From UBA1140 sp964573285 (GTDB lineage Bacteria > Campylobacterota > Campylobacteria > Campylobacterales > Sulfurovaceae), in the NCBI GenBank assembly GCA_964573285.1, contig CAZNJD010000038.1, positions 1 to 22,983 of the forward strand: a stretch of 22,983 nt of DNA, given 5' to 3'. This document shows positions 15,894 to 22,983 of the stretch, piece after piece. The notes under the pieces are model-generated. The model had not been told where the DNA came from. It searched no databases and saw only the letters and a list, made by a program, of their open reading frames with translations. Positions within the stretch are counted from its first letter, which is position 1. Every line of letters begins with the position of its first letter. A program made the translations under genes and the position numbers.

Positions 15894-17762
15894 ATGGAAT
15901 ATAGCGTAATCGTAATCGGTGGTGGACATGCTGGAATAGAAGCGAGTTTAGCACCTGCTAGAATGGGTGTTAAAACTCTTTTGATAACAATATTAGCTGA
16001 ACAGATAGGTGCATCTAGTTGTAACCCTGCTATTGGTGGACTAGCCAAAGGGCATTTGGTCAAAGAGCTTGATGCAATGGGTGGTGAAATGGGATTAGCT
16101 ACTGATGCAACAGGTTTACAATTTAGAATTCTCAACCAATCCAAAGGTCCAGCCGTTAGAGGAAGTAGAGCTCAAATTGATATGGATAGATATAGAATTT
16201 ATATGCGTAATATTATTCTAAATACTCCTAATTTAGATACAAAGCAAGAGATTGCTACAGCACTTATAATAGAAGATGGAGAGGTTAAAGGGGTAGAGAC
16301 ACAACTTGGCAATAGATATATAGCTCCAAAAGTTATTATTGCAAGTGGTACTTTTTTAAATGGAGTTATACATATCGGAGAAAAGAAACAACAAGCAGGA
16401 CGACAAGGTGAGTTTGCATCTATTGAGTTAGCAGAGTATCTCAAATCATTAGGTTTAGAGATAGGACGACTGAAAACTGGAACTTGTGCTAGAATTGAGG
16501 GTGGTAGTATAGATTTTAGTGTAATGGAAGCACAAGGTGGAGATGAAGATGCTACTCCTTTTTCATTTAGAACCAATAAAGAAGAGTTCAATCCAACACA
16601 ACTACCTTGTCATGTGACATATACAAACGAGACTACTCATAATATTATAGAGAGTAATTTCTATAGAGCCCCTCTATTTTCAGGTCAGATTAATGGAATG
16701 GGTCCTAGATACTGTCCAAGTATAGAGGATAAAATTAATAGATTTAGAGATAGACCAAGACATCAGATTTTTGTAGAGCCTCAGACATTAGAGGCTAATG
16801 AGTTTTATATAAATGGCATGAGTACATCTTTGCCTACAGATGTGCAACTAGATATGATACACTCTGTAAAAGGAATGGAAAATGCTAAAATAGTAAGATA
16901 TGGGTATGCTATTGAGTATGATTTTGTACAACCAACAGAGCTAAAACATACGCTAGAGACCAAAAAGATAGATGGACTCTATTGTGCAGGACAGATTAAT
17001 GGAACTACAGGTTATGAAGAGGCAGCAGCCCAAGGTATGATGGCAGGGATAAATGCAGGGCTTAGTATCCAAGGTAAAGAGCCGTTTATATTAGGTAGAG
17101 AAGAGGCTTACATAGGTGTACTTATAGATGATTTGGTAACCAAAGGAACAAAAGAGCCTTATAGAATGTTTACAAGCCGTTCAGAATATAGACTTCTATT
17201 GCGTGAAGATAATGCAGATACTAGGCTTTATAGATATGGTGAAGCTTTTGGGCTTTTGGATAGTGAGTATCTACAAAAGGTCAAAACCAAAGAGGCAAAT
17301 ATACAAGAGGCATTAAGTTATCTAAGAGAGAATTTCGTAACTCCTAATAAAAATTTTATAGAACTACTAGAGAGTATAGCAGAAGAGAAGATAAATGATA
17401 AAGTCTATCTAATAGATTTATTGGCTCGTTCAAGTATGACAAAAGAGAAACTAATTGTAATAGTTCCAGAGTTTGAAAAATATAGTGATGAGGTGATAGA
17501 GCAGATACTTATAGAGGCAAAATATAGCCGATATATAGTTAAACAGCAGTTACAAGTAGATAAGATGAAAGATATGCTACAAGTCAAAATCCCAAAAGAG
17601 TTTGATTTCTCCAAAGTATCAGGATTAAGTAATGAGATAGTAGAGAAATTAACTAAAATTAACCCCCCAACACTATTTAATGCCTCTGAAATATCAGGAG
17701 TCACACCTGCATCATTGGAGATACTACATATATATATCAAAATGACCCAAAAGAGTAAATAA
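15894..17762 (+). CDS. mnmG: tRNA uridine-5-carboxymethylaminomethyl modification enzyme MnmG (GidA)
   Basis: An FAD-dependent protein of 622 residues that, with the GTPase MnmE (not in the window), builds the (carboxymethyl)aminomethyl group on U34 of tRNAs reading split codon boxes. The N-terminal dinucleotide-binding motif GGGHAGIEAS is at 9-18. It is followed by the hallmark SCNPAIGGLAKGHLVKELDA region with a conserved Cys, and later by GPRYCPSIEDK with a second conserved Cys, then QINGTTGYEEAAAQG. The C-terminal helical region (about 540-620), including an EVSGV-like EISGV motif, interacts with MnmE and tRNA in characterised homologues. Length is normal. It has its own promoter, and its end is 47 bases from the convergent frdB. 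Confidence 0.97.
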   Translation: MEYSVIVIGGGHAGIEASLAPARMGVKTLLITILAEQIGASSCNPAIGGLAKGHLVKELDAMGGEMGLATDATGLQFRILNQSKGPAVRGSRAQIDMDRYRIYMRNIILNTPNLDTKQEIATALIIEDGEVKGVETQLGNRYIAPKVIIASGTFLNGVIHIGEKKQQAGRQGEFASIELAEYLKSLGLEIGRLKTGTCARIEGGSIDFSVMEAQGGDEDATPFSFRTNKEEFNPTQLPCHVTYTNETTHNIIESNFYRAPLFSGQINGMGPRYCPSIEDKINRFRDRPRHQIFVEPQTLEANEFYINGMSTSLPTDVQLDMIHSVKGMENAKIVRYGYAIEYDFVQPTELKHTLETKKIDGLYCAGQINGTTGYEEAAAQGMMAGINAGLSIQGKEPFILGREEAYIGVLIDDLVTKGTKEPYRMFTSRSEYRLLLREDNADTRLYRYGEAFGLLDSEYLQKVKTKEANIQEALSYLRENFVTPNKNFIELLESIAEEKINDKVYLIDLLARSSMTKEKLIVIVPEFEKYSDEVIEQILIEAKYSRYIVKQQLQVDKMKDMLQVKIPKEFDFSKVSGLSNEIVEKLTKINPPTLFNASEISGVTPASLEILHIYIKMTQKSK

Positions 17763-17809
17763 ACATGCCAAAAATAGTTAAAGTTAAGATATTTCTAAAT
17801 TCTCTTCTC

Positions 17810-18496
17810 CTAAAAGCCACCAAACCCAAAATCCATAGCCATAAAATTAGGGTCACTATATCCAAATTGTGTTGATTGACTTCTAAGCATAGTAATATCC
17901 ATTTTGGGGTCAATCCCTTGTGGACATACAGCCGTACACTCACCACATAGAGTACAGTCCCAAATACCATTGGTTTGGACATTATCTATAATTGTCTTAA
18001 TCTGAGTCTCTCTTGGGTCAGAGGTGTATCTATAGGCTCTGCTTAATGCAAAAGCTCCTATAAAATTAGGATTAATCTCTAGCACAGGACAGACAGAATA
18101 ACAAGAGCTACACAATATACACTCACTCTGTTTTTCTGTTATCTTAACATCTTTTGGAGTTATAATTATCTCTTTTGGTTGATGTAACCAAGATGTAGAG
18201 ATTTTTAGTTTATCTATAGCTTTGGTTTTATCTACCTTTAAATCTCTTTGGAGTTTATGATATTTTAGAGGCTCTACTATATCACTACTCTCTATTTTAT
18301 GTGAACATGCTAATACCTCTTTGCCATTTACTCTAACAGCACACTCTCCACATACTCCAGAGCGACAATTTGAAGAAAATGTTAGAGTTGGGTCCAAATA
18401 ACTTTTGATATGATATAAGGCTTTGAGTAGCGTAGTGCTTTTGAATGGTAGTTTACACTCTACTAACTCTTTATCTCTATTTATAGTTATTTTCAT
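17810..18496 (-). CDS. frdB: Fumarate reductase/succinate dehydrogenase iron-sulfur subunit, four-Cys third cluster
   Basis: A 228-residue electron-transfer subunit. The N-terminal plant-type ferredoxin domain binds [2Fe-2S] through C44, C49, C52 and C64. The C-terminal domain has CILCSSCYSVCP (126, 129, 132, 136) and CTLCGECTAVCP (181, 184, 187, 191). In classical SdhB/FrdB the last motif is CxxxxxC-xxx-C and holds [3Fe-4S]; here C184 supplies the missing ligand, predicting two [4Fe-4S] clusters. That extra Cys is known in non-classical (type E) archaeal Sdh and in thiol:fumarate reductase-like subunits. Its ATG overlaps the frdA stop (ATGA), so translation is coupled. No cytochrome b or Cys-rich anchor gene follows; the next gene is convergent mnmG. 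Physiological direction is not determined. Confidence 0.92.
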   Translation of the reverse strand: MKITINRDKELVECKLPFKSTTLLKALYHIKSYLDPTLTFSSNCRSGVCGECAVRVNGKEVLACSHKIESSDIVEPLKYHKLQRDLKVDKTKAIDKLKISTSWLHQPKEIIITPKDVKITEKQSECILCSSCYSVCPVLEINPNFIGAFALSRAYRYTSDPRETQIKTIIDNVQTNGIWDCTLCGECTAVCPQGIDPKMDITMLRSQSTQFGYSDPNFMAMDFGFGGF

Positions 18497-20106
18497 TTTT
18501 TTATTACCTTTTCAAATTTGTTCTCTATCACGCCATCTTCTAACCAAAATATTGAGTGAGATAGATAGCTTAACTCCTCTTTAGCATAAGCCTCTTTATA
18601 ATGAGCCCCCCTACTCTCATCTCTAATAATAGCCGACTCTACTACTATCTCACCAATATCTAATATATTTAGAAATTGCAAGAAATCAACCAAATTGCTA
18701 TTATACTCTTTGGTTTTATCTTTTATACCCATATTGTCTATATCTGCTTTGATGACTCTTATTTTATTGAGTAGATTATTTAGACTATTATTATCTCTTA
18801 CAATCCCTGCATACTTATAAAACTTCTCACCTAAATTGTTCTCTAACTGATAAAAATTCTGTTCGAATGGATACTCCTCAAATAGACTCTCTATAAACTC
18901 TCTATCTTTTTGCAATTGAGTATTGGTAAGAGTTGCTTTATATTGGGGTAGATTTTCAGAAGCTCTTTTACCTACAAATCGCCCTAAACTTACTATCTCT
19001 AATAGGGAGTTTCCACCTAAACGGTTAGCTCCATGTATTTTAGCATTGCTACACTCTCCTACTGCATAACAGTTTTTGAGTCCATTAACTTCTAAATGAA
19101 TGTTTACATCTATTCCACCCATAGTATAGTGTGCAACTGGTTTAATAGGTATTAACTCGGTAATAGGGTCAACTCCCTCATGCAGTCGTGCCAAATCTAT
19201 CTCTTGTGGCATTAGATGAAGTAGTTTCTCTTTACCCAAATGACGAATATCCAGAAATACCTCTTCACCTTGACTTATTTGTAAAGCTATAGCACGAGCA
19301 ACTACATCTCTAGGTAAAAGTTCATCTACAAATCTAATACCTTTTGAGTTAACTAGATACCCACCTTCCCCTCTAGCACTCTCACTTATTAATATAGATG
19401 AATGTCGAAGTGCTGTTGGGTGAAACTGTACAAACTCCATATCTGAAATCCTACCTCCTGCTCTAAGCACAGAAGCGATACCATCACCTGTTGAGTCGTC
19501 TGAATTGGTTGTATAGTTTTTATATATTGAAGCGTATCCACCAGTAGCAATTATAACTGATTTGGCTAATATATCTATTACTTTACCTGTTGATATATCT
19601 AAAAATATACAACCTTTAGTTATACCATCTTCTACTATCAAATTGAGTAAAAATAGTTCATCTCTTATCTCTATATCCTCTTTTAGGCAACTATCATATA
19701 GAGTATGTAGTATTTTTAGACCTGTATAGTCTTGGGCATAACATGCCCGTTTACTTGATGCTCCACCTAATTGTCTTTGAGCGATACTACCATTATTGGT
19801 TCTATCAAATGGGACTCCTAAACTATCCAACCACTCTATAGTATTAGGAGCATCATTACATACTTTTGTAACCATATCTATATCACATAATCCATGAGCT
19901 GATTTGATAGTATCGTTTATATGTAATTGTATAGTATCAGGTGTTATATTGCCCAATGATGCATTGATACCACCTTGTGCCATAGCTGTTTGTGAAGCTG
20001 TAGGTCGCCGTTTACCTACCACTAATACATTTGCACCTGCCTCTTTAGCACTCAAAGCACTACTAAGCCCTGCACCTCCTGTTCCAATAATCAAAATATC
20101 TATCAT
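18493..20106 (-). CDS. frdA: Fumarate reductase/succinate dehydrogenase flavoprotein, non-covalent FAD predicted
   Basis: A 537-residue flavoprotein that interconverts succinate and fumarate. The FAD-binding GTGGAG is at 8-13. Catalytic residues of the family are in place: H229 (QFHPTA), E242 and R245 (SESARGEGG), R266 (LPRDVVARA), H326 (VAHYTMGG) and R362 (GANRLGGNS). The His that attaches FAD in classical SdhA/FrdA (S-H-T) is Q39 here (TASQTAMAQGG). It is clearly shorter than usual FrdA (about 590-710 residues). No signal peptide is present, so it is cytoplasmic. I use the ATG at 20106 because GGAG lies 5 bases before it; an in-frame TTG at 20139 has no such signal. It overlaps frdB by 4 bases. 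L-aspartate oxidase was considered, but the CYAQDYTGLKILHTLY and GGNSLLEIVSLGR segments and the adjacent frdB favour FrdA. Confidence 0.9.
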   Translation of the reverse strand: MIDILIIGTGGAGLSSALSAKEAGANVLVVGKRRPTASQTAMAQGGINASLGNITPDTIQLHINDTIKSAHGLCDIDMVTKVCNDAPNTIEWLDSLGVPFDRTNNGSIAQRQLGGASSKRACYAQDYTGLKILHTLYDSCLKEDIEIRDELFLLNLIVEDGITKGCIFLDISTGKVIDILAKSVIIATGGYASIYKNYTTNSDDSTGDGIASVLRAGGRISDMEFVQFHPTALRHSSILISESARGEGGYLVNSKGIRFVDELLPRDVVARAIALQISQGEEVFLDIRHLGKEKLLHLMPQEIDLARLHEGVDPITELIPIKPVAHYTMGGIDVNIHLEVNGLKNCYAVGECSNAKIHGANRLGGNSLLEIVSLGRFVGKRASENLPQYKATLTNTQLQKDREFIESLFEEYPFEQNFYQLENNLGEKFYKYAGIVRDNNSLNNLLNKIRVIKADIDNMGIKDKTKEYNSNLVDFLQFLNILDIGEIVVESAIIRDESRGAHYKEAYAKEELSYLSHSIFWLEDGVIENKFEKVIKK

Positions 20107-20135
20107 ATAGACTCCAAAAGTTTTTATATAATTTA

Positions 20136-20151
20136 ACAAGTATAAGCTTGT
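20136..20151 (-). promoter_or_regulatory. Candidate frdAB promoter with overlapping inverted repeat
   Basis: A minus-strand -10-like TATACT (20144-20139) would start transcription near 20132, about 26 bases before the frdA ATG and upstream of its GGAG. It lies inside the inverted repeat ACAAG-N6-CTTGT (20136-20140 and 20147-20151), which could be an operator. Both are sequence inferences. Confidence 0.4.
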
Positions 20152-20192
20152 GAGGAACTTACATTTTATAAAAACTCAAATTTAAATTTATC

Positions 20193-20198
20193 TATAAT
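20193..20198 (+). promoter_or_regulatory. Candidate -10 box of aguA
   Basis: Consensus TATAAT in the very AT-rich frdA-aguA divergent gap, about 43 bases before the aguA ATG. A minus-strand TATAAT (20211-20206) lies beside it. The aguA Shine-Dalgarno is poor (AAAAAAGATT). Confidence 0.4.
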
Positions 20199-20241
20199 AT
20201 AATTAATTATATAATAATCAAAATTATAAAAAAGATTAAAT

Positions 20242-21237
20242 ATGAAATATCTACCTCCAGAGTGGCATAAACAAAGAGCTGTACTTATGGCATTCCCTCA
20301 CCCAAATACAGATTGGGCAGAAGAGTTAAACTCTGCACTTGTTCCATTTATTCGCATAGCACAAGCAATAGCTTATAAAGAGTCTGTATATATAATTTGT
20401 GATAACAAAGAGACTATATCAAATATGTTTTGTTCTACTACTAACATAAGCTTTATAGAGATACCTACCAATGATACTTGGACTCGTGATTATGGATATA
20501 TCTCTATTATAGATAATGGTGAGGTTAAACTATTAGATTTCAAATTTGATGGTTGGGGTGGTAAATTTGAAGCCTCTTTAGATAATGCCGTAAATAAGAG
20601 ACTACACAAAAAAGGTTATTTAGGAGTTACTCCTTTAAAATCTATAGATTTTGTACTAGAGGGAGGTTCTATCGAATCTGATGGAGAGGGAACAATACTT
20701 ACTACAACCAATTGTCTATGTAACCCTAATCGTAATGGTGGATTGAATAAAATTGAGGTAGAACGAATATTACAAGATTATTTAGGAGCAAAAAGGGTTT
20801 TATGGTTAGACTATGGTTATTTAGCAGGAGATGATACTGATAGTCATATAGATACTTTGGCTCGATTTGTATCTGTAGATACTATTGTGTATATAGAGTG
20901 TTTAGACAAAGAGGATGAACATTATATTGAACTAAGAAAAATGCAAAAGCAACTCCAGAGATTTAAAACTATAGAGAATAAACCTTACAAACTTGTCCCT
21001 TTGCCTATGCCAACAGCCAAATTTAATAAAGAAAAAAACCGTTTACCTGCCACTTATGCAAATTTTTTGATTACTAATGAGGCATTGATATATCCAACTT
21101 ATAGTGTAGCCCAAGACAAAATCGCTCATAATATATTCAAAGAGTTATTTCCAACAAAAGAGATAATCCCAATAGAGTGTAATAAATTGATAGAACAAGG
21201 AGGAAGTCTGCACTGCTCTACAATGCAGATTTTATAA
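20242..21237 (+). CDS. aguA: Agmatine deiminase
   Basis: A 331-residue member of the peptidyl-arginine deiminase-like (PAD_porph) family that hydrolyses agmatine to N-carbamoylputrescine and ammonia. Seen: an N-terminal PPEWHKQRAVLMAFPH (5-20), TRDYG (81-85), FDGWGGKF (102-109), LEGGSIESDGEGT (139-151), the catalytic His region GDDTDSHID (196-204, H202), and the nucleophile C325 in GGSLHCSTMQ near the C-terminus. No signal peptide, so cytoplasmic. The next enzyme of the pathway, aguB, lies about 700 bases downstream on the same strand with an opposite-strand lipoprotein gene between, so the two are not one simple operon. Together they give the non-ornithine route to putrescine. Confidence 0.94.
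   Translation: MKYLPPEWHKQRAVLMAFPHPNTDWAEELNSALVPFIRIAQAIAYKESVYIICDNKETISNMFCSTTNISFIEIPTNDTWTRDYGYISIIDNGEVKLLDFKFDGWGGKFEASLDNAVNKRLHKKGYLGVTPLKSIDFVLEGGSIESDGEGTILTTTNCLCNPNRNGGLNKIEVERILQDYLGAKRVLWLDYGYLAGDDTDSHIDTLARFVSVDTIVYIECLDKEDEHYIELRKMQKQLQRFKTIENKPYKLVPLPMPTAKFNKEKNRLPATYANFLITNEALIYPTYSVAQDKIAHNIFKELFPTKEIIPIECNKLIEQGGSLHCSTMQIL
21207..21233 (+). terminator. Possible terminator overlapping the end of aguA
   Basis: TCTGCA (21207-21212) and TGCAGA (21224-21229) can pair across an 11-base loop, followed by TTTT (21230-21233), all inside the last codons of aguA. A second, AT-only inverted repeat (AATTTTAA 21236-21243, TTAAAATT 21258-21265) lies just beyond. Both stems are weak. 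Confidence 0.35.
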
Positions 21238-21272
21238 TTTTAATTATTTTATACTGTTTAAAATTGTTATTT

Positions 21273-21836
21273 TTAGCCACCAAAATTTTGTGTCCAATAT
21301 ATACCATACTCACTATTAGGATTTACAACTATTGCAATACCTACTTCGGTATAACTAGGGTTCATTATATTAGTACAGTGGTCAGGACTATTTAACCAAG
21401 CTTTCATAACCTCTTTTACCGTTTTTTGACCACCTGCTATATTTTCACCTACAATCTTATAATCAAGATACCCATGTGACTCTATTCTCTCATAAAATAA
21501 ACTCTCTCTACCTTTATTATACCCTGTAATATCATATTCTCTACCAGAACCTTTATGTGAAAAGGTATTACTTTGTGCTAAATCATTGCTATGTTCATAT
21601 GCTGAGTCATATAATTGATTATTTAAAATCAAAGGATTACTAGGTCCTACTAATCCTAATCCATCATGACAATCTCTAGGTTGGCTACGAGCCTGATTTA
21701 TTGCTTCTAATATCTCTGTTTGGAAAGGTTTTGTAAAATTATCAACACCTTTATTAGCAGTTATAGCAATAGACTCTTCTCCACATCCAACAAGAAGAAG
21801 TACTATAGAAATTATAAATAGATTAGTTTTTAACAT
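21273..21836 (-). CDS. CAP (SCP/PR-1) domain lipoprotein
   Basis: A 187-residue exported protein. Residues 1-18 are a lipoprotein signal ending in the lipobox LVGC with C18 as the lipidated Cys, so it should be membrane-anchored in the envelope. The rest is one CAP domain: the ILEAINQARSQP helix (42-53), H82 in AYEHSNDLA, FSHKG (92-96), GENIAGG (130-136, E131), H153 in AWLNSPDHC, and GIYWTQNFG near the end. The His/Glu set of the CAP cavity is therefore intact. C56 and C154 could form a disulfide. Bacterial CAP proteins are poorly defined and have been linked to lipid binding, peptide cleavage or cell-wall processes; I cannot choose. The start has AAAAGGA upstream. It lies opposite aguA and aguB. 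Confidence 0.9.
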   Translation of the reverse strand: MLKTNLFIISIVLLLVGCGEESIAITANKGVDNFTKPFQTEILEAINQARSQPRDCHDGLGLVGPSNPLILNNQLYDSAYEHSNDLAQSNTFSHKGSGREYDITGYNKGRESLFYERIESHGYLDYKIVGENIAGGQKTVKEVMKAWLNSPDHCTNIMNPSYTEVGIAIVVNPNSEYGIYWTQNFGG

Positions 21837-21860
21837 AATAAATCCTTTTGTGTTTATAAC

Positions 21861-21869
21861 AGTATATCA
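21861..21869 (-). promoter_or_regulatory. Extended -10 promoter of the CAP lipoprotein gene
   Basis: Minus-strand TGA-TATACT (21869-21861), with transcription expected near 21854 and the AAAAGGA ribosome site (21849-21843) directly downstream. A TGT-TATAAA nearer the gene (21861-21853) would start inside that ribosome site, so I prefer the first. Confidence 0.45.
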
Positions 21870-21939
21870 ATATTAAACTTTGTTGTTATTTAATTTTTTT
21901 AATTATTTTTTATTATTTTATGAAAACTAAATAAATATT

Positions 21940-21948
21940 TGGTAAAAT
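21940..21948 (+). promoter_or_regulatory. Extended -10 promoter abutting aguB
   Basis: TGG-TAAAAT ends 6 bases before the aguB ATG (21955), and no Shine-Dalgarno is visible, so the transcript may begin at or next to the start codon. Confidence 0.45.
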
Positions 21949-21954
21949 TACAAT

Positions 21955-22827
21955 ATGAAAATAGCACTAATACAACAAAAATCTTATAAAACCAAACAAG
22001 AGACCATAGATAAAACAGTTGAATATATACAAGAAGCATCAGAAAATAGAGCAAAACTTATCATTCTACAAGAGCTTCATCAGACAGAGTATTTTTGTCA
22101 AAGTGAAGATACCAAGTTTTTTGAATATGCTTCTAGTTGGCAAGAGGATATTAAATTTTGGTCAACTATAGCCAAAAAGCATAATATAGTGCTAGTTACA
22201 TCTCTATTTGAACAGAGAACAGCAGGTCTATATCATAATACAGCCGTAGTATTTGATACAGATGGTAGTATAGCAGGGAAATATAGAAAAATGCATATTC
22301 CTGATGACCCAGGGTTTTATGAAAAATTTTATTTTACAGAGGGGGATTTAGGATTTGAACCTATTGATACATCTATTGGAAGACTAGGCATTCTAATATG
22401 TTGGGATCAATGGTATCCCGAAGCATCAAGACTTATGTGCTTAAAAGGAGCAGAGATATTGATATATCCTACAGCTATTGGCTGGTTTGATGAAGATAGT
22501 GAAAAAGAGAAAAATAGACAACTAGATAGCTGGATAACTATACAGCGTTCTCATGCCATAGCTAATGGAGTACCTGTAGTATCATGTAATCGTATAGGAT
22601 TTGAAAAAGATAGTTCAGGAGTACTAAAGGGGATAAGGTTTTGGGGTAATAGCTTTATATGTGAGGCACAAGGAGAGATAATAGCTCATGCAAATCACCA
22701 AGAGGAGACAATACTCTATGCTACTATAGATAAACAACGAACCAAAGAGGTTCGTGATATATGGCCATTCCTACGAGATAGACGAATTGATGGATATGGT
22801 GATTTGGTTAAACGATATTGTAATTGA
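21955..22827 (+). CDS. aguB: N-carbamoylputrescine amidase
   Basis: A 290-residue nitrilase-superfamily enzyme that hydrolyses N-carbamoylputrescine to putrescine, CO2 and ammonia, the step after AguA. The Glu-Lys-Cys triad is seen as E40 (ILQELHQTEYF), K112 (YRKMHIPDDPGFYEKFYF) and C149 (GILICWDQWYPEASRL). The DPGFYEKFYFTEGD segment (118-131) is typical of this subgroup and sets it apart from beta-ureidopropionases. Length is normal and no signal peptide is present. It has no visible ribosome binding site; a -10 box lies immediately upstream, so it may be leaderless. The link with aguA makes the polyamine role firm. Confidence 0.94.
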   Translation: MKIALIQQKSYKTKQETIDKTVEYIQEASENRAKLIILQELHQTEYFCQSEDTKFFEYASSWQEDIKFWSTIAKKHNIVLVTSLFEQRTAGLYHNTAVVFDTDGSIAGKYRKMHIPDDPGFYEKFYFTEGDLGFEPIDTSIGRLGILICWDQWYPEASRLMCLKGAEILIYPTAIGWFDEDSEKEKNRQLDSWITIQRSHAIANGVPVVSCNRIGFEKDSSGVLKGIRFWGNSFICEAQGEIIAHANHQEETILYATIDKQRTKEVRDIWPFLRDRRIDGYGDLVKRYCN

Positions 22828-22903
22828 GATTAGGTTTAGATGGATATTATTTAAATCATGTTCCCATGAAAAAACATTTTTAATTTGCGTTTCTAAGTTT
22901 ATA

Positions 22904-22983
22904 TCAAGAGAGCCTAACTCTCTCCTCCATCAAAGCCACCTCCTCATCACTCAAAAAATCAAAATACTTTTTTCTCTTATTGG
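22904..22983 (-). CDS. C-terminal end of an unidentified protein (cut by the window edge)
   Basis: On the minus strand a frame open from the right edge encodes 25 residues ending at a TGA (22906-22904): it reads NKRKKYFDFLSDEEVALMEE and then RVRLS. The acidic, helix-like composition and the convergent position after aguB suggest the true C-terminus of a protein whose body lies beyond 22983. It is too short to assign a family. The 76 bases between aguB and this stop show nothing else. Confidence 0.5.
   Translation of the reverse strand, partial: NKRKKYFDFLSDEEVALMEERVRLS

Noticed and set aside
15821..16144. Minus-strand open frame over the mnmG start
   Set aside because: It overlaps the conserved FAD-binding region of mnmG and its promoter, and has no family features.
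18493..20106. FrdA as L-aspartate oxidase (NadB)
   Set aside because: The size and lack of the FAD His fit NadB, but the CYAQDYTG and GGNSLLEIVSLGR segments and the ATGA overlap with an iron-sulfur subunit gene fit FrdA/SdhA.
20107..20139. TTG start of frdA at 20139 giving an N-terminal extension of 11 residues
   Set aside because: GGAG lies 5 bases before the ATG at 20106, the dinucleotide-binding strand MIDILIIGTGGAG starts there, and the extension would overlap the likely promoter.
22907..22923. AGAGAG/CTCTCT hairpin near the right edge as a terminator
   Set aside because: No T-run follows on either strand, and it lies within the coding end of the partial minus-strand gene.
1..22983. CRISPR array, tRNA genes, transposase or integrase genes
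   Set aside because: Looked for on both strands; no regular spaced repeats, cloverleaf-like sequence or transposase motifs were seen.

Overview
The window is a compact, strongly AT-rich bacterial chromosome segment. The glutamyl-tRNA synthetase has the form I associate with Campylobacterota (Helicobacter/Sulfurimonas-like GltX1). The base composition, the extended TGnTATAAT promoter elements without clear -35 boxes, and the agmatine deiminase plus N-carbamoylputrescine amidase gene set all fit that phylum. I cannot name a genus. Nearly all of it is coding, no gap reaches 300 bases, and I see no rRNA, tRNA, insertion sequence or CRISPR array.

Layout. (1) Bases 1-2290, plus strand: the 3' part of a large secreted zinc metalloprotease (PPC domain, CarboxypepD_reg-like domain, HEWGH peptidase, second PPC domain), followed at once by a small secreted beta-rich companion protein of unknown function. 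(2) Bases 2327-9392: a surface-polysaccharide block. A minus-strand operon runs wbaP-like initiating sugar transferase, manB, manC, wzm-like export permease, and ends in a hairpin terminator at 2300-2319. Divergent from it is a one-module KpsC-like glycosyltransferase, which converges with a second initiating sugar transferase. GDP-mannose synthesis, lipid-carrier priming and ABC export are all present, but the ABC ATPase is not in the window. (3) Bases 9486-15154, plus strand: housekeeping genes gltX, rqcH (NFACT), cdsA, dxr and tsaD (translation, ribosome rescue, phospholipid and isoprenoid synthesis, tRNA t6A). (4) Bases 15158-17762: riboflavin synthase (minus) divergent from mnmG (plus). 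(5) Bases 17810-20106, minus: a two-gene fumarate reductase/succinate dehydrogenase (frdA-frdB). It is non-classical: the flavoprotein lacks the usual FAD-linking His, the iron-sulfur subunit has two complete four-Cys clusters, and no membrane anchor gene is adjacent. (6) Bases 20242-22827: aguA and aguB, the two consecutive steps from agmatine to putrescine, separated by an opposite-strand CAP-domain lipoprotein gene. A partial minus-strand gene enters at the right edge.

Most genes are ordinary core genes. The points I think deserve a second look are the unusual FrdAB pair, a perfect 17-bp palindrome (7323-7339) carrying back-to-back -10 boxes with an apparently leaderless KpsC-like gene, the protease/companion pair, the single-module KpsC with two priming transferases and an orphan permease, and a 7-bp tandem repeat inside manC.
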